This document shows positions 41,540 to 52,229 of a DNA stretch of 64,000 nucleotides, one piece after another; the stretch's first letter is position 1, and each line of letters begins with the position of its first letter. Origin of the DNA: Phytophthora hibernalis. Its lineage: Eukaryota > Oomycota > Peronosporomycetes > Peronosporales > Peronosporaceae. The stretch lies in NCBI GenBank assembly GCA_012656075.1, contig JAAKBF010000238.1, positions 62,001-126,000 on the forward strand, given 5' to 3'. The position numbers were made by a program, and so were the translations under genes. The notes beneath the pieces are model-generated. The model did no database searches, was not told the origin of the DNA, and saw nothing but the letters and a program-made list of their open reading frames with translations.

Positions 41540-44500
41540 ATGGCGGAGGGTGACGCGGAAGGCAAGCGCGCGGCGAGTGCAGTTGCAGAAGCAAGCCAGG
41601 ACTCCGGACGAGATACTGGAGAAGGAGGTTAAGGGGCAGAGTGTCCCTGGTCGCCGAGGCCCGGGGCTCTCCGACACCCAGCATGACCCGGACGCTCAAG
41701 CATTTATGAGGACGAGGAAGTGAAGCAGGATGAGGGGAGACTCGCGGAGACAGCAAACAAGGTGACAGCGCAGATGCAACTGGTGCCGCGTCGCGTGATC
41801 GCGATGAGAGCCAGTCTGACAGTAACGCGCTCCATGGACAACGCGGGGGTAATCCCGTGGAAGTTGCAGTTGCTCCTCCGGCCGTCTGGCACACGAGCTG
41901 GGAAGCGTGGCAGTCTTACTTCGCGACATATTGCGAGCGTACGATGCAGGGTTGCCGGTGCGAGAGACCATGAGTCGTACCGAGCGCATCAAACGGCTGT
42001 CCAAGACCAAGAAAGGGGAGATGAGTCGCAGTTGGTGCCGGAAGGCTTGGACCCGTTCAACCGTGTGTACATCTGTACACACGGTTGGAAGAAGCGCAAG
42101 TCTCGTGGGACAGGCAGCCGGCCAAGACAGCACATCCGGCTGACGGACTGTCCCTTCAGGTGCGTGATGGAGTGGAGCCTATCCCGGCTGGAGCTGCAAG
42201 TGAAGAACGGTTGCTACGTTCACAACCACCAAGTTTCGATTTCGATCTATGCGACGTACCCAAGTTCTCGGGGCGTGGTCAATCCGTTGGTTGGTGCGCG
42301 GGTTGAAGGTATACTGGCTGTGGGCGCCAAGAGGTCCAAGATTTACGACTATCTTCTCGAGCACGACCAAAACGTAATCCAAGTGGACGTGGATAACATG
42401 GTGCGGGAGCACGCTTCTTCGGTTGCCACGGTGGACGACAACGACGCTACCGCTCGAGAGCTTGCTGCTTTCGCTGCGGCTGACACGGAGAATGTTTCAG
42501 CGGTGGCTGAAACTGCTGGTGGCGAAACGGGTGTAATTTCGCTGGCGACAGCGCACATGAGGCGCATCTACGGCCGCTTCAGCGAGTTGTTGTTGGTGGA
42601 TTGCAGCCACAAGACGAATCGGTGAGTGTATTGATATGTCCATGATTTTTCCATGATTAATCCTGGGTTAACCATTTATTTATGATGTTTTGTTACAGAT
42701 ACAATTACCAGTTGCTCACCTTCATGACTATGAATGAATTTGGGGAGGGTGTTGTGGTCCAGCAGTCTCTGTTGGAGGCCAATGGAGACTGGCACATGGA
42801 GCGCGCTGTGGCCCACTTCAAGCGCCTCCATCCAACACGAATTGACCGGCTTCGTGTCATCGTCGTTGACAAGGACCTCAATGAAATCAAGGTGCTGGAA
42901 TCAAACTTCCCCAAGGCGCGCGTGTTAATTTGTCACTTTCAGGTGATCAAATACCTAAAGGAAAAGCGGGTCAAGCCAAAATACTGCAAGATATCGGCAG
43001 ATGACGCTAGTCAGGTAGACGCGGCTGTCCACGCTATGGTATACGCAGACAGCGCAGACAATTACACGAGTTCGCATGACTCGTTCGAGGGCATTGTGAT
43101 CGAGTTGGATTGCAGGATTTCTTCGCTTACTTTGAGATGAATTGGGATGCGTCGCAGGAACGCTGGGTGCTGTACCGTCGAGCCAAGCTTCCACATTTCA
43201 AGAACCATACCAACAACAGATTGGAGAATTTCTTTGGAAAGCTGAAGGATGCAGTGGACGGGTCCATGAGCATGGCCGGGTGCGTCAAGGCCCTTGTTGC
43301 GTACGATCGCCACATGGAGAATGAGTACGGTTATCGGTTGGCCAGGATTGGACAGTTCATCAACTGCAATTTCGACGAGGAGATGTCCGACGTCCTTCGA
43401 TTCACGTCGCACTTCGTGGCCGATCAGATCGCAGACCAGTACAGTAGAGCCCTTTCCAGTGCAAGACGGCACAAGTTCACATTTTCCACCGGAGACGAAG
43501 GTCAAGTCTTGGTTGAAGGGCCCAGGAAGACGCATCGCCTTCGCATAGACACATGGGAGTGCGACTGCGAGTTCGGAATGACGATGATGCTCCCTTGTCG
43601 CCACGCGATCGCGTACCGAAGGAAGGAACACATTCCTGGGCCGGTGATCCCTTGGGTGCGCATGGATGCGAGGTGCGTCCAGTGTATATCTTGTTTTTGT
43701 ATGTTCAGGATCTGTCCATGATTATAATCCTGGATTGATCCTGATTAGTCGTGTTCTAACCCATGTTTTAGTTTTATCCATGATTTTTCCATGATTTTTG
43801 GTAGATGGACAAACACCTCAAGCGTATTGAAACGCGTGAAGCAGTTCTCGTATGAGACCTTCTCACCAGAAGATAAGCATGCGCGGAATGTAGAGAAGAA
43901 GACTCCAGCTCAGCGCTATCGCGAAGCTGTCAGAGCGACTCATTTGATTTGTAGCGAATTGGCGGACATTGATGATGATGTGGAATTCGAGGAGTTGATA
44001 GAGTTCGTGCTGTCTCAGTGGAGAAACGTCCGGCAGCGGAAGATGTCCAGTGTTTCTCGTGCGACGCGAGGAGCGGAAACAAGTCGGACGCGCGGATGCA
44101 AGGTGTCACGGATGAATCCGTCAAGTTGGAGTTTGGGATGAATTCGAGTGACAGTGAAGACTTACCCGATAACGAAGACGATTGCGAAGTGAAGGCGCAA
44201 ATCCCGGATGCGCTGGTGCAACGAGTGGCCACGGATGCAGCGCCCAAGATTCTACTTAACCCTAAAAGGAAGAAGGTGGGAGCACCGCGCAAGCACAGGA
44301 AACTCACTGCAGCTGGCGAGAGAGCCGACAGGAAGTGGTATGACGGTGCAGAACGAGGAAGGAAAACGGCTGGCGAAGTAACGTTGTCGGATCTACTGGA
44401 TTCTCTAAAAAGGAACAGCCATCCTTGATGAAAACGTAGCGCCGCTTATCGGGTGTTCTTGTCAAGTACACGGAAGCGGAGAGCAAGAAACCAAAGTTTA

Positions 44501-45586
44501 AGTTCATGAAGAACCCGGTTACAGTCATGGATCCTTTTACGTGCTTCCGGAAAGGCTACTCACTGCGTGTATGAACGTTCTGCCTGTTGGAAACACTGAA
44601 GACAGCGCGATTTCTGTAGACGCGTCCCAAGAATCTGCTGCTGGCGGTAGAAAAGCATCCAATGCAGGTCAAGTCGAAACTGTAGTTATCAAGGACGTTG
44701 GTAATTATACGAGGGCCCAGATTGAGACCTTCGTACGAATACAGAATTTGCGGAAGGACGTGCGGCTTGGAATGGATATGCACAAGTGGCTCACTATACA
44801 AGGTATTCCAGCCCTCCCCGCAGAGTATCACGACATTGGAAACAAGGTAGCAGCGGACATTCTGGAATCGTATCCGTACAAGTTGATTGCGGGGCTCCCC
44901 AACACTCCTGACTTCGCGTACCCCTGCTGTACCGCGCTACACATCCGACATGGCTCACGGACGCGGCGATAAGGGCTCTGTGTTTGCGTCTGGCAGCCGA
45001 TTTCCCATCTTGCAGATTTGCTGGCTTCCAGGCAGCGGTGCCAGCAAAGAACCGGAGCAGAAGTTCGAGTGGAGGACCTGTTGACCAGGCAATCCGTGAC
45101 CGGGTTTTCCAGCAAGTGGCGGAGAGTGGGGTGGAGGCCGTGTTACTTCCTCTGAACTTTCTGAACGCTCACAGTTGCTGCGTGGTGGTGAGCGTCAATG
45201 CCAGGCGCATTTTCTACTATGGTCCCCTAAATCAAGCTCCCTACCTGAACTCGCCGATGGTGATCGCGATGCAGCTGAAGATTTCAGGTCTCCAAGAGTA
45301 CGATGTCATCGCGCAGAACAACCCTATCCAGTTCGACGCCTTCAGCTGCGGCGTGTACGTGTGCTGGATGTTTATCCGGCACGTGGCTAAAGAACCGCCC
45401 CTGGACATGAGCTTGATGGTGCTGCCGAGACGCCGCTTCGAGCTGTTCTATTATTTGCTCAGCGGGCGACTCCTCCCGATGGAAGACGTGGAACAGCACG
45501 GCGAGGAAGAAGAGAAGATGCTTACGCCAGACGCAGGCAGCGACCACGAGGAAGAGGAAGTCTCTCCCACCCAAGTCACGAAGTAA
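41540..45586 (+). pseudogene. MULE transposase with C-terminal Ulp1-like protease, frameshifted
   Basis: In order: an FAR1-type head (FNRVYICTHGWKKRKSRGTG...VHNHQVS, near 42050-42235), ELLLVDCSHKTNR (first catalytic Asp), an intron 42622-42698, VIVVDKDLNEIKVL (second Asp), HTNNRLENFFGKLKDA (catalytic Glu) and a SWIM finger (WECDCEFGMTMMLPCRHAIAY, 43553-43615). A charged linker with a KKVGAPRKHRK stretch leads to the Ulp1-like domain: FLNAHSCCVVV (His), FYYGPLNQ where family members usually have Asp at the Gly, and FSCGVYVCWMF (Cys). Frame changes occur near 41947, 42025, 43110 and 44930 and in the linker, mostly one base missing in a G or T run. DDE residues are intact, so this may be a nearly functional copy. 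Confidence 0.87.
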
Positions 45587-45679
45587 ATTGGCAAGGTTTA
45601 AGTCAGACGCAGGCAGCGACCACGAGGAAGAGGAAGTCTCTCCCACCCAAGTCACGAAGTAAATTGGCAAGGTTTAAGT
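45528..45679 (+). repeat. Exact 76-bp tandem duplication spanning the stop codon
   Basis: The segment starting cagacgcaggcagcgacc at 45528 is repeated from 45604 with no visible difference. It includes the last codons and stop of the MULE-Ulp1 reading frame, so the second copy lies in the 3' untranslated region and does not change the protein. Confidence 0.9.
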
Positions 45680-46368
45680 GCAGGATAGCTTCTAATGCTA
45701 CCGATTATCAATTCTGCTTTGAGTTTCATCTTTCTGTTGTTGTTGAAAATGACTCTCCCCATGACCTCGCAGCAACTTATGCGTCCTTACTCGCATGAGG
45801 TTCCGCCGAATCCATGTCCACGCGTTCTTGTCAACGTTGCGTACAAAGTCCCACACAGTAGTCCAACCCTCATTCATCCACGATTAATCATGGTATAATC
45901 ATGGACTCATTTACAACCCCACGTTTGTACCTTTCTCGTCCTCGAGGAATCTTCTCGAATCTTCTCCATATGGCGATCGTCCTAAATACTATCTTACCAT
46001 CCATGATTGAATCTGGATGAAATCATGGGATTTCGCATGATTATAATCATGGCCTGCATCAGCTGCCTTAATAATTTGGGCAAATGCCTCCCGACTGAGT
46101 AACCTATATTTTGTTTTGGTGATCGAACTGTTTAGCCCCTCCACAGTGGTAAAGAGGTCAACGCTGTGCGACGGTCGTCCACTTCCCAGTTGAGAAATAG
46201 AGAAATCCGATTAGACAGACGCCGTGTTGGCGAATACAGTTGCTAGCTAGACCACAGCAAAACTATCGGAGATGCGAAAATGTATGTGGCTCTGGCGAGC
46301 CTCTGTAGCCTCTGGGAGGGCATCGCATCCACCATTGAATTTGGTTTTTAGTTTGCTTTGTTAAGTAC

Positions 46369-47007
46369 CGACATTTACCTGTCATAACGGCCGTTTTGTT
46401 ATAAGTTCCAGCCATATTTAACCAATCAGATTGGTCTAAATTGAAATGGCTTTGTTTCTTGTTAAAACGGCCAGACTTTATGTTGCCAGTGGAGCAACTT
46501 AACAACGCAGAGTTGGCAGCCAACCCATTCTCTTTTACCAAGGAAGGAAACGTAAGCTGCACGCAAGGACAACGTATTCGTTTTAATACATGTATGTAGA
46601 TAAGCTGCGTGTTATATAAATCTTCGATACTCTTGAATGTAAAGATACACTTGGTAAACTATTAGACGAGTCCAACAAAAGGACGCCATGAAACAAGCCG
46701 AGCTTGTCGGCGCTGGGCAAGCCGTTGCTCGACAAGTTGTCGTGGGCGATGTTGTCGTTGTAGGTATAGGCCCCGCGTAACGGGGGTTCTCACGTCGAAG
46801 TCCGTCGCGTCGAGCGTGAGCGTCACCTCACCCGGGGCGTTGGGCATACCGCCATTGGCGTCGAACATGCGACTGTAAATTGCCCGCACTGTAAGTACAA
46901 TCGTGATGCAAATCAGTATGATGCATTTACTTAACACGCGCCATGTTTATAAACCAAACCCTAGATGCATTTGGGGCGGCCGTTATGGTTATGACAGGTA
47001 AATGTCG
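46369..47007. mobile_element. 639-bp TIR element inserted in hAT copy 2
   Basis: The left end CGACATTTACCTGTCATAAC and the right end (exact reverse complement for the first 20 bases) are flanked by GTAC on both sides (46365-46368, 47008-47011). Comparison with the uninterrupted hAT copy (word caagtacttt near 13145) shows one GTAC in the empty site. The duplication is therefore GTAC or part of it (3-4 bp). The interior has a minus frame 46937-46662 with DANGGMPNAPGEVTLTLDAT; I do not recognise it. The family is uncertain. Confidence 0.82.
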
Positions 47008-47895
47008 GTACTGCCTTGACGGAAGTGTTTTCCATGTTTGCTTGGCACAACTCTCGATTCTCGCATTCTACAGCTTCCTTTTGAGCTTGATACCCATATT
47101 TCACTAGATGACTGCGACGAGGGCCCCGAATATCGACCAAGGAGCTTAGCTAACGTTCATTTCATTTGCATAGGGACTTCTACGTCGCTTGGAAGCTTAC
47201 CGGTATGCCATAGACTGCTTTTACGATTTCCACAAGGTGGGCCTTGCTCTGGCCTCGACGTATCTCCTCGCCGCGTTGTAGTGCAAATCACTAAGGTTAC
47301 GTTGTCACCTTTCGTGACGCCTAGTTCCACCCGCGAACTCACGCGGAGGCAGTGCTACATTTTGAGCAGCTTCATTGTTGCTATTCCTTTCTGCTAGTAC
47401 CTTACCAACCCCATGCCTTCAGGATAACGTTTCATGTAGAGAATATCAAGAACCGATACAATGAGTCCTAGTTGCACCACTGTAGTTTAGCGGTTGAACA
47501 CGGGAATACCTAGTAAGTGTAGATTGCCTAACACGCCAAGTCGGACACGTCGATCAGCGATCTGTATGGAGAATTGGCCTTAATTTTGAGTACTTTTAAC
47601 TGAATCCAGAGTAAGCCATTATTTTCCCGGACTGTCTGAGTAACATCGTTTGTGTCCGAATGTGTTAGGATTTGAAAGACCCTTTGGGTCGCCCCTGAAA
47701 CGTCAAAACACCAATTCACCAGGTTGGCATAATCCAGGATTTGCGTATTTGATTCGCCTGGACCTTTGCGCCAAGAAACCCAGCGCCAAATGGAATAAAC
47801 GAGTTGAAATCCAATCTACACCGAAATGCTGTCTATACCGGAATTATGTGAAGCTAGCCAGTCTTGTTCCTCTTTCATTTATCGTTTGCTAAAGG

Positions 47896-49070
47896 ATGCA
47901 TCATGCAGCTCTGCTTGCGTTCTGGCATCGTCACCAAAACCGCCGCCGTCTCCAAGATCGCCGGCCTCGCACAGCATTCCAGCTCCAACTTGATCCTGAG
48001 GCTCGTCGCCGTCGTGACCGCCGGGTGACTCGAGCTGCGCTGGTGTCACCAACGAAGTACCCGTTCGTCGTCTTGTTTGGGTCCGGTAATGATCAATCAC
48101 TAATAACACTCACAGGCTTCGATCACTCGTCTTTTCGCTACTTGCTCGGACGATATGAACCGTTATACAACGTGTATTCGCCCTACTCAAGTGATGGTTA
48201 TATCCGACAAGTTCAACCTAGCTTGCGCCAAGGAGGTCGCCCGCGCAGCATGACGGCGCAAATGAGCCTTGGCTTAGCTTTAGCGTGGACTCGTGGTGCC
48301 GAGTATGTTTTGTGTATACTTTTCGGCGTCACAGATACCGTCTGCTCTCTCTCTCTTTCTACGGTTAATAAGCAGAATTCTACTGAAAGCACTCACGAAT
48401 GATGAGTATGCCGCGGTTCGAGCCCCCACAAGCTCTGAGGTGACAAGTTTTCGAATGGTCATTTCGGCTAAGTATCCTTCCCTACCCGATGTGTTCGCTG
48501 TAGCTGACGGACTCAAACTCAACCTACAGCAAGTGCATGATCCGGTTCTACAAAACGCATTTTACAATGGTTGGACACATGGACATTACGTTAGCAATAT
48601 GCTTGTTTTAACGCCGAACGGGTGATCATCGCTTGTGCTCTCAACGCATCCGGGGCTATGCATGATTCGTTGATTGCCGAATGGGGAGGCGTATATGAGA
48701 AGCTGGAGCAAGTCTATGAAGCTACTGGTGCTCGCTGCGTAGTCGCCCCCGCCTTCTCAAAAGGCGACTACCCGTTCCTCATCAAATCTGCTCAAGAGCA
48801 TCTAGCAACCAATCCCTCCTCATCCGAGCTTCGTCGACTTCAGCAAGCAACCTCAGTACGCCAGTCAGCTAAGTGGGGATGCGTGCTTTTCACAGTTCAT
48901 TCCCTCGCATAAAAGACCAGATCCGGTTCGTGCAGCACGGCGAGAGAAAGAAGATAATATCCGCGCTGGTGCTGCTATTCAACTTGCGTGCTCGGCTTGT
49001 AGGGATTAATCAGATACTTTCGACGTTCATGCCTCACTTGAGATGTGAAGCCAACCAGTTGCTATCGTGA
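47896..49070 (+). pseudogene. Harbinger-like DDE transposase, frameshifted
   Basis: Frame 47896-48402 reads YPFVVLFGSGNDQSLITLTG and SYSSDGYIRQVQPSL-like sequence to ALAWTRGAEYVLCILFGV. The register then slips within a CT-repeat at about 48345. It continues with KYPSLPDVFAVADGLKLN, where ADG holds the first acidic residue, and FYNGWTHGHYVSN. Another change at a GGG run (48620) leads to CALNASGAMHDSLIAEW and CVVAPAFSKGDYPFL. A last change at a G run (48875) precedes RIKDQIRFVQHGERK and FNLRARLVGINQ. Compared with the family as I know it, the second Asp (V-V-D) and the Glu (E-W-G-M) seem replaced by Ala and Lys, so this copy is probably inactive whatever the cause of the frame changes. Confidence 0.8.
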
Positions 49071-49171
49071 AACACCACGCAACTTCAATTCAGAAGATGT
49101 ATTAAAGATAATAGCAAGACAATGTGCCAGTTCAGGTGTCCAACATGCGGATACAAGCTTCTTACTCCTTG

Positions 49172-49930
49172 CTAGAAAACGTGCCCGAAGTGGAACTTGA
49201 TTTGGAATTTTGCGGTGAGTAGCAGGAGGCTGATAAGTTCTTGGTGGCGACGTCGGTCTTCTTCTCGCTCCTCAACACGCTGTCGGCGCTCTGCTTCTCG
49301 ATCTTCTTCGCGACGTGCCCTTTCCACTTCGCGCCTAATACGCTCTTCTTCGCGTTCCTGCTCCCAACGTTTTTGCTGATTTTCAGTATTTTGCCGTTCC
49401 TGTTCGAGTAACAACCGCATCATGGCTAAGAACCGCGAGTCCGTATCGTCGTCACTGACTGATCTAGCATAATGGCCACGTTGGTGTACAATTGGACGGG
49501 CAGGCAACGGCGTCGTCTCACCTGACGTGCGCTCCAGTGGTGTCGTGAAAACCTCCGGTGCAAAAGAAGTTACGACCTCCGACTGAGCAGGCGGCGGCGT
49601 GCTGGCTACGAAATCCAACGCAGCTTTGCTAGCAGCGTCTTCACCGCCGCCTAAGTCCGCTCGGCAAGTCATCTCTCCGCGCACTCGATTTGCATTTAAC
49701 ACATTTGTGGGGATGTTCGGATCTCCAGTAGGGATTCTCTTGTGGTGCAGCTTAGCAAACTTCCGCTTGAGTGAGTCGGTCGTCCTGTCCTCGCCGACAT
49801 ATCCTGCATTGTGCAGCGACGCAACATAGTCCCATTCATCTCGAGAAAGCGGCAAATGCGCATCTAGAAGGCCCAACAAGCCAGCCGTCTCTGTATCAGA
49901 GAACCCTGCACCTCGTGCTCGTTGCTGCCG
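49172..49930 (-). CDS. Myb/SANT-like protein of the Harbinger-like element
   Basis: The minus frame gives TAGLLGLLDAHLPLSRDEWD and GEDRTTDSLKRKFAKLHHKR, a Myb/SANT-like trihelix found in the second gene of Harbinger elements. A Pro/Ser-rich linker and a long charged coiled coil follow (EEERIRREVERARREEDREA). Such proteins bind the element ends and bring the transposase to the nucleus. The register stays open upstream of 49879 (ARGAGFSDTE), so translation probably starts further upstream. Frame 50143-49946 (Gln/Ser rich, ERSQQLEQSQQ) could be an upstream part in another frame. The frame stays open over the whole domain. Confidence 0.68.
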   Translation of the reverse strand, partial: RQQRARGAGFSDTETAGLLGLLDAHLPLSRDEWDYVASLHNAGYVGEDRTTDSLKRKFAKLHHKRIPTGDPNIPTNVLNANRVRGEMTCRADLGGGEDAASKAALDFVASTPPPAQSEVVTSFAPEVFTTPLERTSGETTPLPARPIVHQRGHYARSVSDDDTDSRFLAMMRLLLEQERQNTENQQKRWEQEREEERIRREVERARREEDREAERRQRVEEREEDRRRHQELISLLLLTAKFQIKFHFGHVF

Positions 49931-50262
49931 CTGAGGCGTTTGCTGTCATTGGTGTTGTTGATGTTCATTAACAGCATATTCGGCGACACGATCCGGATCA
50001 AGCAAAGAGGAAAGCGTACCAGAAAGGGGTGCTTCGGACTGCTCACGCTGCTGGGACTGCTCAAGCTGCTGGGACCGCTCGAGCTGCTCCGTGTCCGTCC
50101 CCTGGGACAGCTGGGTGAGAGACGTGGTAAGCAGGCGCTGCATGTTGCTCGTGCTCGTGTCAGCAAGACAGAATTTGCGGAATGACCCGTCAGCTTCACT
50201 GCTGGTTGTCCGATTCGACGCGCCTTAGAGCTCTTGGGCCAAATTGGCACGGTGCTTCGCAC

Positions 50263-50780
50263 GGCCTCGGCCGTCGGACAGATATAATCAATTGGGTGTG
50301 ACTGACCTAAATAGACAGGGCGAAAGCGGCCGTTTTTCTAGCGTGTCAGTTGGACCAGAATAGAGGTTTTGAGGTTTCAGGGCGAACCAATCCTGAGTAA
50401 ATCTGCGTGCGGTGAGGGCGTTGTTCACCTTTCTCCATAAAGCAGAGAGAGCACGACAACCATGCAATCACTGATATCCTAGCCCCGCCCTCATGCAGCT
50501 TCTCTCACTGGGATAAGAGCTTAATCGACGCGTACAGTGCCTGAACTGTCGGCGACAGTCTGTCGCTACCGCTGTTATCGCTAATGCAACCGCCACCAGG
50601 TGACGCCATGAGTGATACTCTGCCTCTTATTATTAAATAGCCCGACGAAGCTACCGGCACCACCGCAGCCACCACGACGGTTTGCTCGTGTGTATTTACT
50701 CAACAGTCAGGAATTCGCATAAATAGGCGCCGTGCACGTTCATGATTACTCAACTCAGAAGTACAAAACGAAACTGTTTT
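50263..50780. other. Untranslated right part of the Harbinger-like element
   Basis: No frame with recognisable content. Short direct words (cgctaccgctg, ccaccaggtgac) only. Confidence 0.35.
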
Positions 50781-51081
50781 ACTCTGAAGTCAGTGAAAGG
50801 TACTCAGAATTAAATAGCGACCCTGTATAGGGTTGATATATCACAAGCAAATGCACCCCCCACACACACGCGCGCACACGGAGTAGAGAACACCATGAGT
50901 ATCCCTCATCGAACTGCATCGCATGGGCAGACTGGACTGGCGTTTTGGGCGAGGGGCTTGAGCTATCTCATAGTGCCTTCGTTTTCCTATACTAAAAGTC
51001 AGTTTATTCCGGCACTTCCGAAACCTCTAATCCAGCACATTGCCAGTTTTAATTGCGAAATGCCGGTATTAAGGAGGTGTG

Positions 51082-51285
51082 CATTAACCCCAATCAGCCT
51101 CATCATAGGCCAGACAAAGCCGAGACTTCGCACACTTTTGAGCTAAGCAAACTTAGTTTCAAAGTGAGAGTATTTATTATACTTCCTCTGGTTGGAAATT
51201 ATCGCCGGAAACAGACATTTTGACATACAACATCGCAAAGAGGTATCTGTTAGCGCTTCTGATTAAACTAAAGAAGAGGAGCGCC
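51082..51285. other. Spacer with a dispersed repeat
   Basis: Contains the palindromic word gagctaagcaaacttagttt at about 51140, shared in diverged form with 56335. No gene. Confidence 0.4.
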
Positions 51286-51289
51286 GAGT

Positions 51290-51965
51290 ATATTTGTATC
51301 CAACCCTACTGTTAAGCACTGCGGTGCTGTCAAACGTGTACTTCGTTTTCTTGCTGCCACTTAAAACCATGCGATATCTTTCGATCACCGGAAAGCAGAA
51401 ACGATGTCAGAAGAAATCACAATCGAGGGCTTTTGTGATTCTGACTGGTTAACTGCCCAGAGACGACCAGAAAGAGTGTTACTGGTTTCGTACTAATGGT
51501 TGCTGGTGGACCGATTTCCTGGTGTGCCCGCGGACACCAGGTAGTTGCTCAGTCAACAGCAGATGCTGAATATGTGGCCTCTTGTCAGGCTTGCATGGAA
51601 GGACGCGGCTTAGTAAATGTGCTGATCGAAGTCCTCCCCGAACAGAGGAAGGTCGCCTTCAGAATAGGTGTCGACAACCAATCTGAACTGGTACTTGCTA
51701 CAAATCCAACCTACAGTCGACACACACGCCATATTGAGCTGCGTTATCATTACGTACGTGATCAAGCTAAAAAGGACAAGGGGCATTGTGGAAAATTGCT
51801 GGAACAGAAAACCCTGCGGACGCTCTCACAAAACTATTGGTGCTTTCTAAATTGTGCAAGTTGAAAATGCTCATGGGAATGATGCCAATCACAGCACTGA
51901 CAGAGCGGGAAATCAAGCGCAAAATTTTCTTCTCAGGACGGCGCACCCCAAAAGATGGCACGTAA
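51290..51965 (+). pseudogene. Ty1/copia RNase H, C-terminal end of pol
   Basis: Around 51425-51450 the plus strand reads EITIEGFCDSDW, then the KSVTGFVLMVAGGPISWCAR block (frame 51496-51864 from MVAGG). After that come VAQSTADAEYVASC, the hallmark copia RNase H box, and IGVDNQSELVLATNPTYSRH, HIELRYHYVRD. The tail PADALTK is in a shifted frame near 51815-51835. This is the last domain of copia polyprotein; all upstream domains are absent from this strand. The GFCDSDW and DAEY catalytic residues are kept. Confidence 0.85.
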
Positions 51966-52229
51966 CCGAAGGTTTCGAAGTCCATCACTTCGCAGGACGG
52001 TATGTTGGGAAACCGTGAGGCTCACGTAGTCGACGTGTTGCCGTTGGAGAAGTCTACGACAAAACTATTGCTACCAGTCGGGACAAGGCGTTGCTAAAGA
52101 AGACCGCAGAACTTCGGAGTGCGACGAGGGCACACGGTTTCGTCTTTCATATGTTGTGCTGCTCTGCAGCTTAGTCTTTGATTTTCCCCGAAGCAGGAAG
52201 AACTAAATCGTAACAAGAGACTACAGCAT
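51966..52229. other. Decayed copia 3' end, no gene
   Basis: Likely LTR or untranslated remnant of the plus-strand copia fragment. No inverted or direct partner was found. Confidence 0.3.

Larger units (their letters stand above)
41398..46054 (+). mobile_element. MULE-Ulp1 element (ends tentative)
   Basis: The left side starts ggccatgattttaaacatgg at 41398. The right side ends with the inverted match (reverse complement ggccatgattataatcatgc) at 46054. About 17 of the first 20 bases agree. Further ccatgatt words fill both flanks. The interior codes for a transposase with a C-terminal Ulp1-like domain. No 8-10 bp target duplication was found, so the true outer ends may differ by a few bases. 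The right end lies 6 bases from the hAT copy that follows. Confidence 0.7.
47570..50822. mobile_element. 3.25-kb Harbinger-like element inserted in hAT copy 2
   Basis: The insertion limits come from alignment with the uninterrupted hAT copy: ctgtat is found on both sides (47562-47567 and 50823-50828) but once in the other copy. Inside the ends, ttaattttgagtac at 47581 and the inverted ttaattctgagtac at the right end mark TIRs that continue with a cagagtaa word. It carries a transposase on the plus strand and a Myb/SANT-like gene on the minus strand, the two-gene layout of Harbinger elements. Confidence 0.82.
46060..51081 (-). mobile_element. Second hAT copy, split by two later insertions
   Basis: The left end CAGCTGCCTTAATAATTTGG at 46060 and the right end (reverse complement CACACCTCCTTAATACCGGC) at 51081 match the TIRs of the hAT copy at 12779-13820. 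Interior blocks 46115-46365, 47012-47569 and 50823-51080 are collinear with that copy. Two other elements, at 46369-47007 and 47570-50822, interrupt it. The outer 8-bp flanks (gcctgcat, cattaacc) do not match, so its own target duplication is lost or the ends recombined. The transposase remnant is on the minus strand and unreadable. Confidence 0.82.

Noticed and set aside
41389..46063. Target duplication for the MULE
   Set aside because: The 9 bases outside each proposed end (gccgttgga, tgcatcagc) do not match, so none is claimed.
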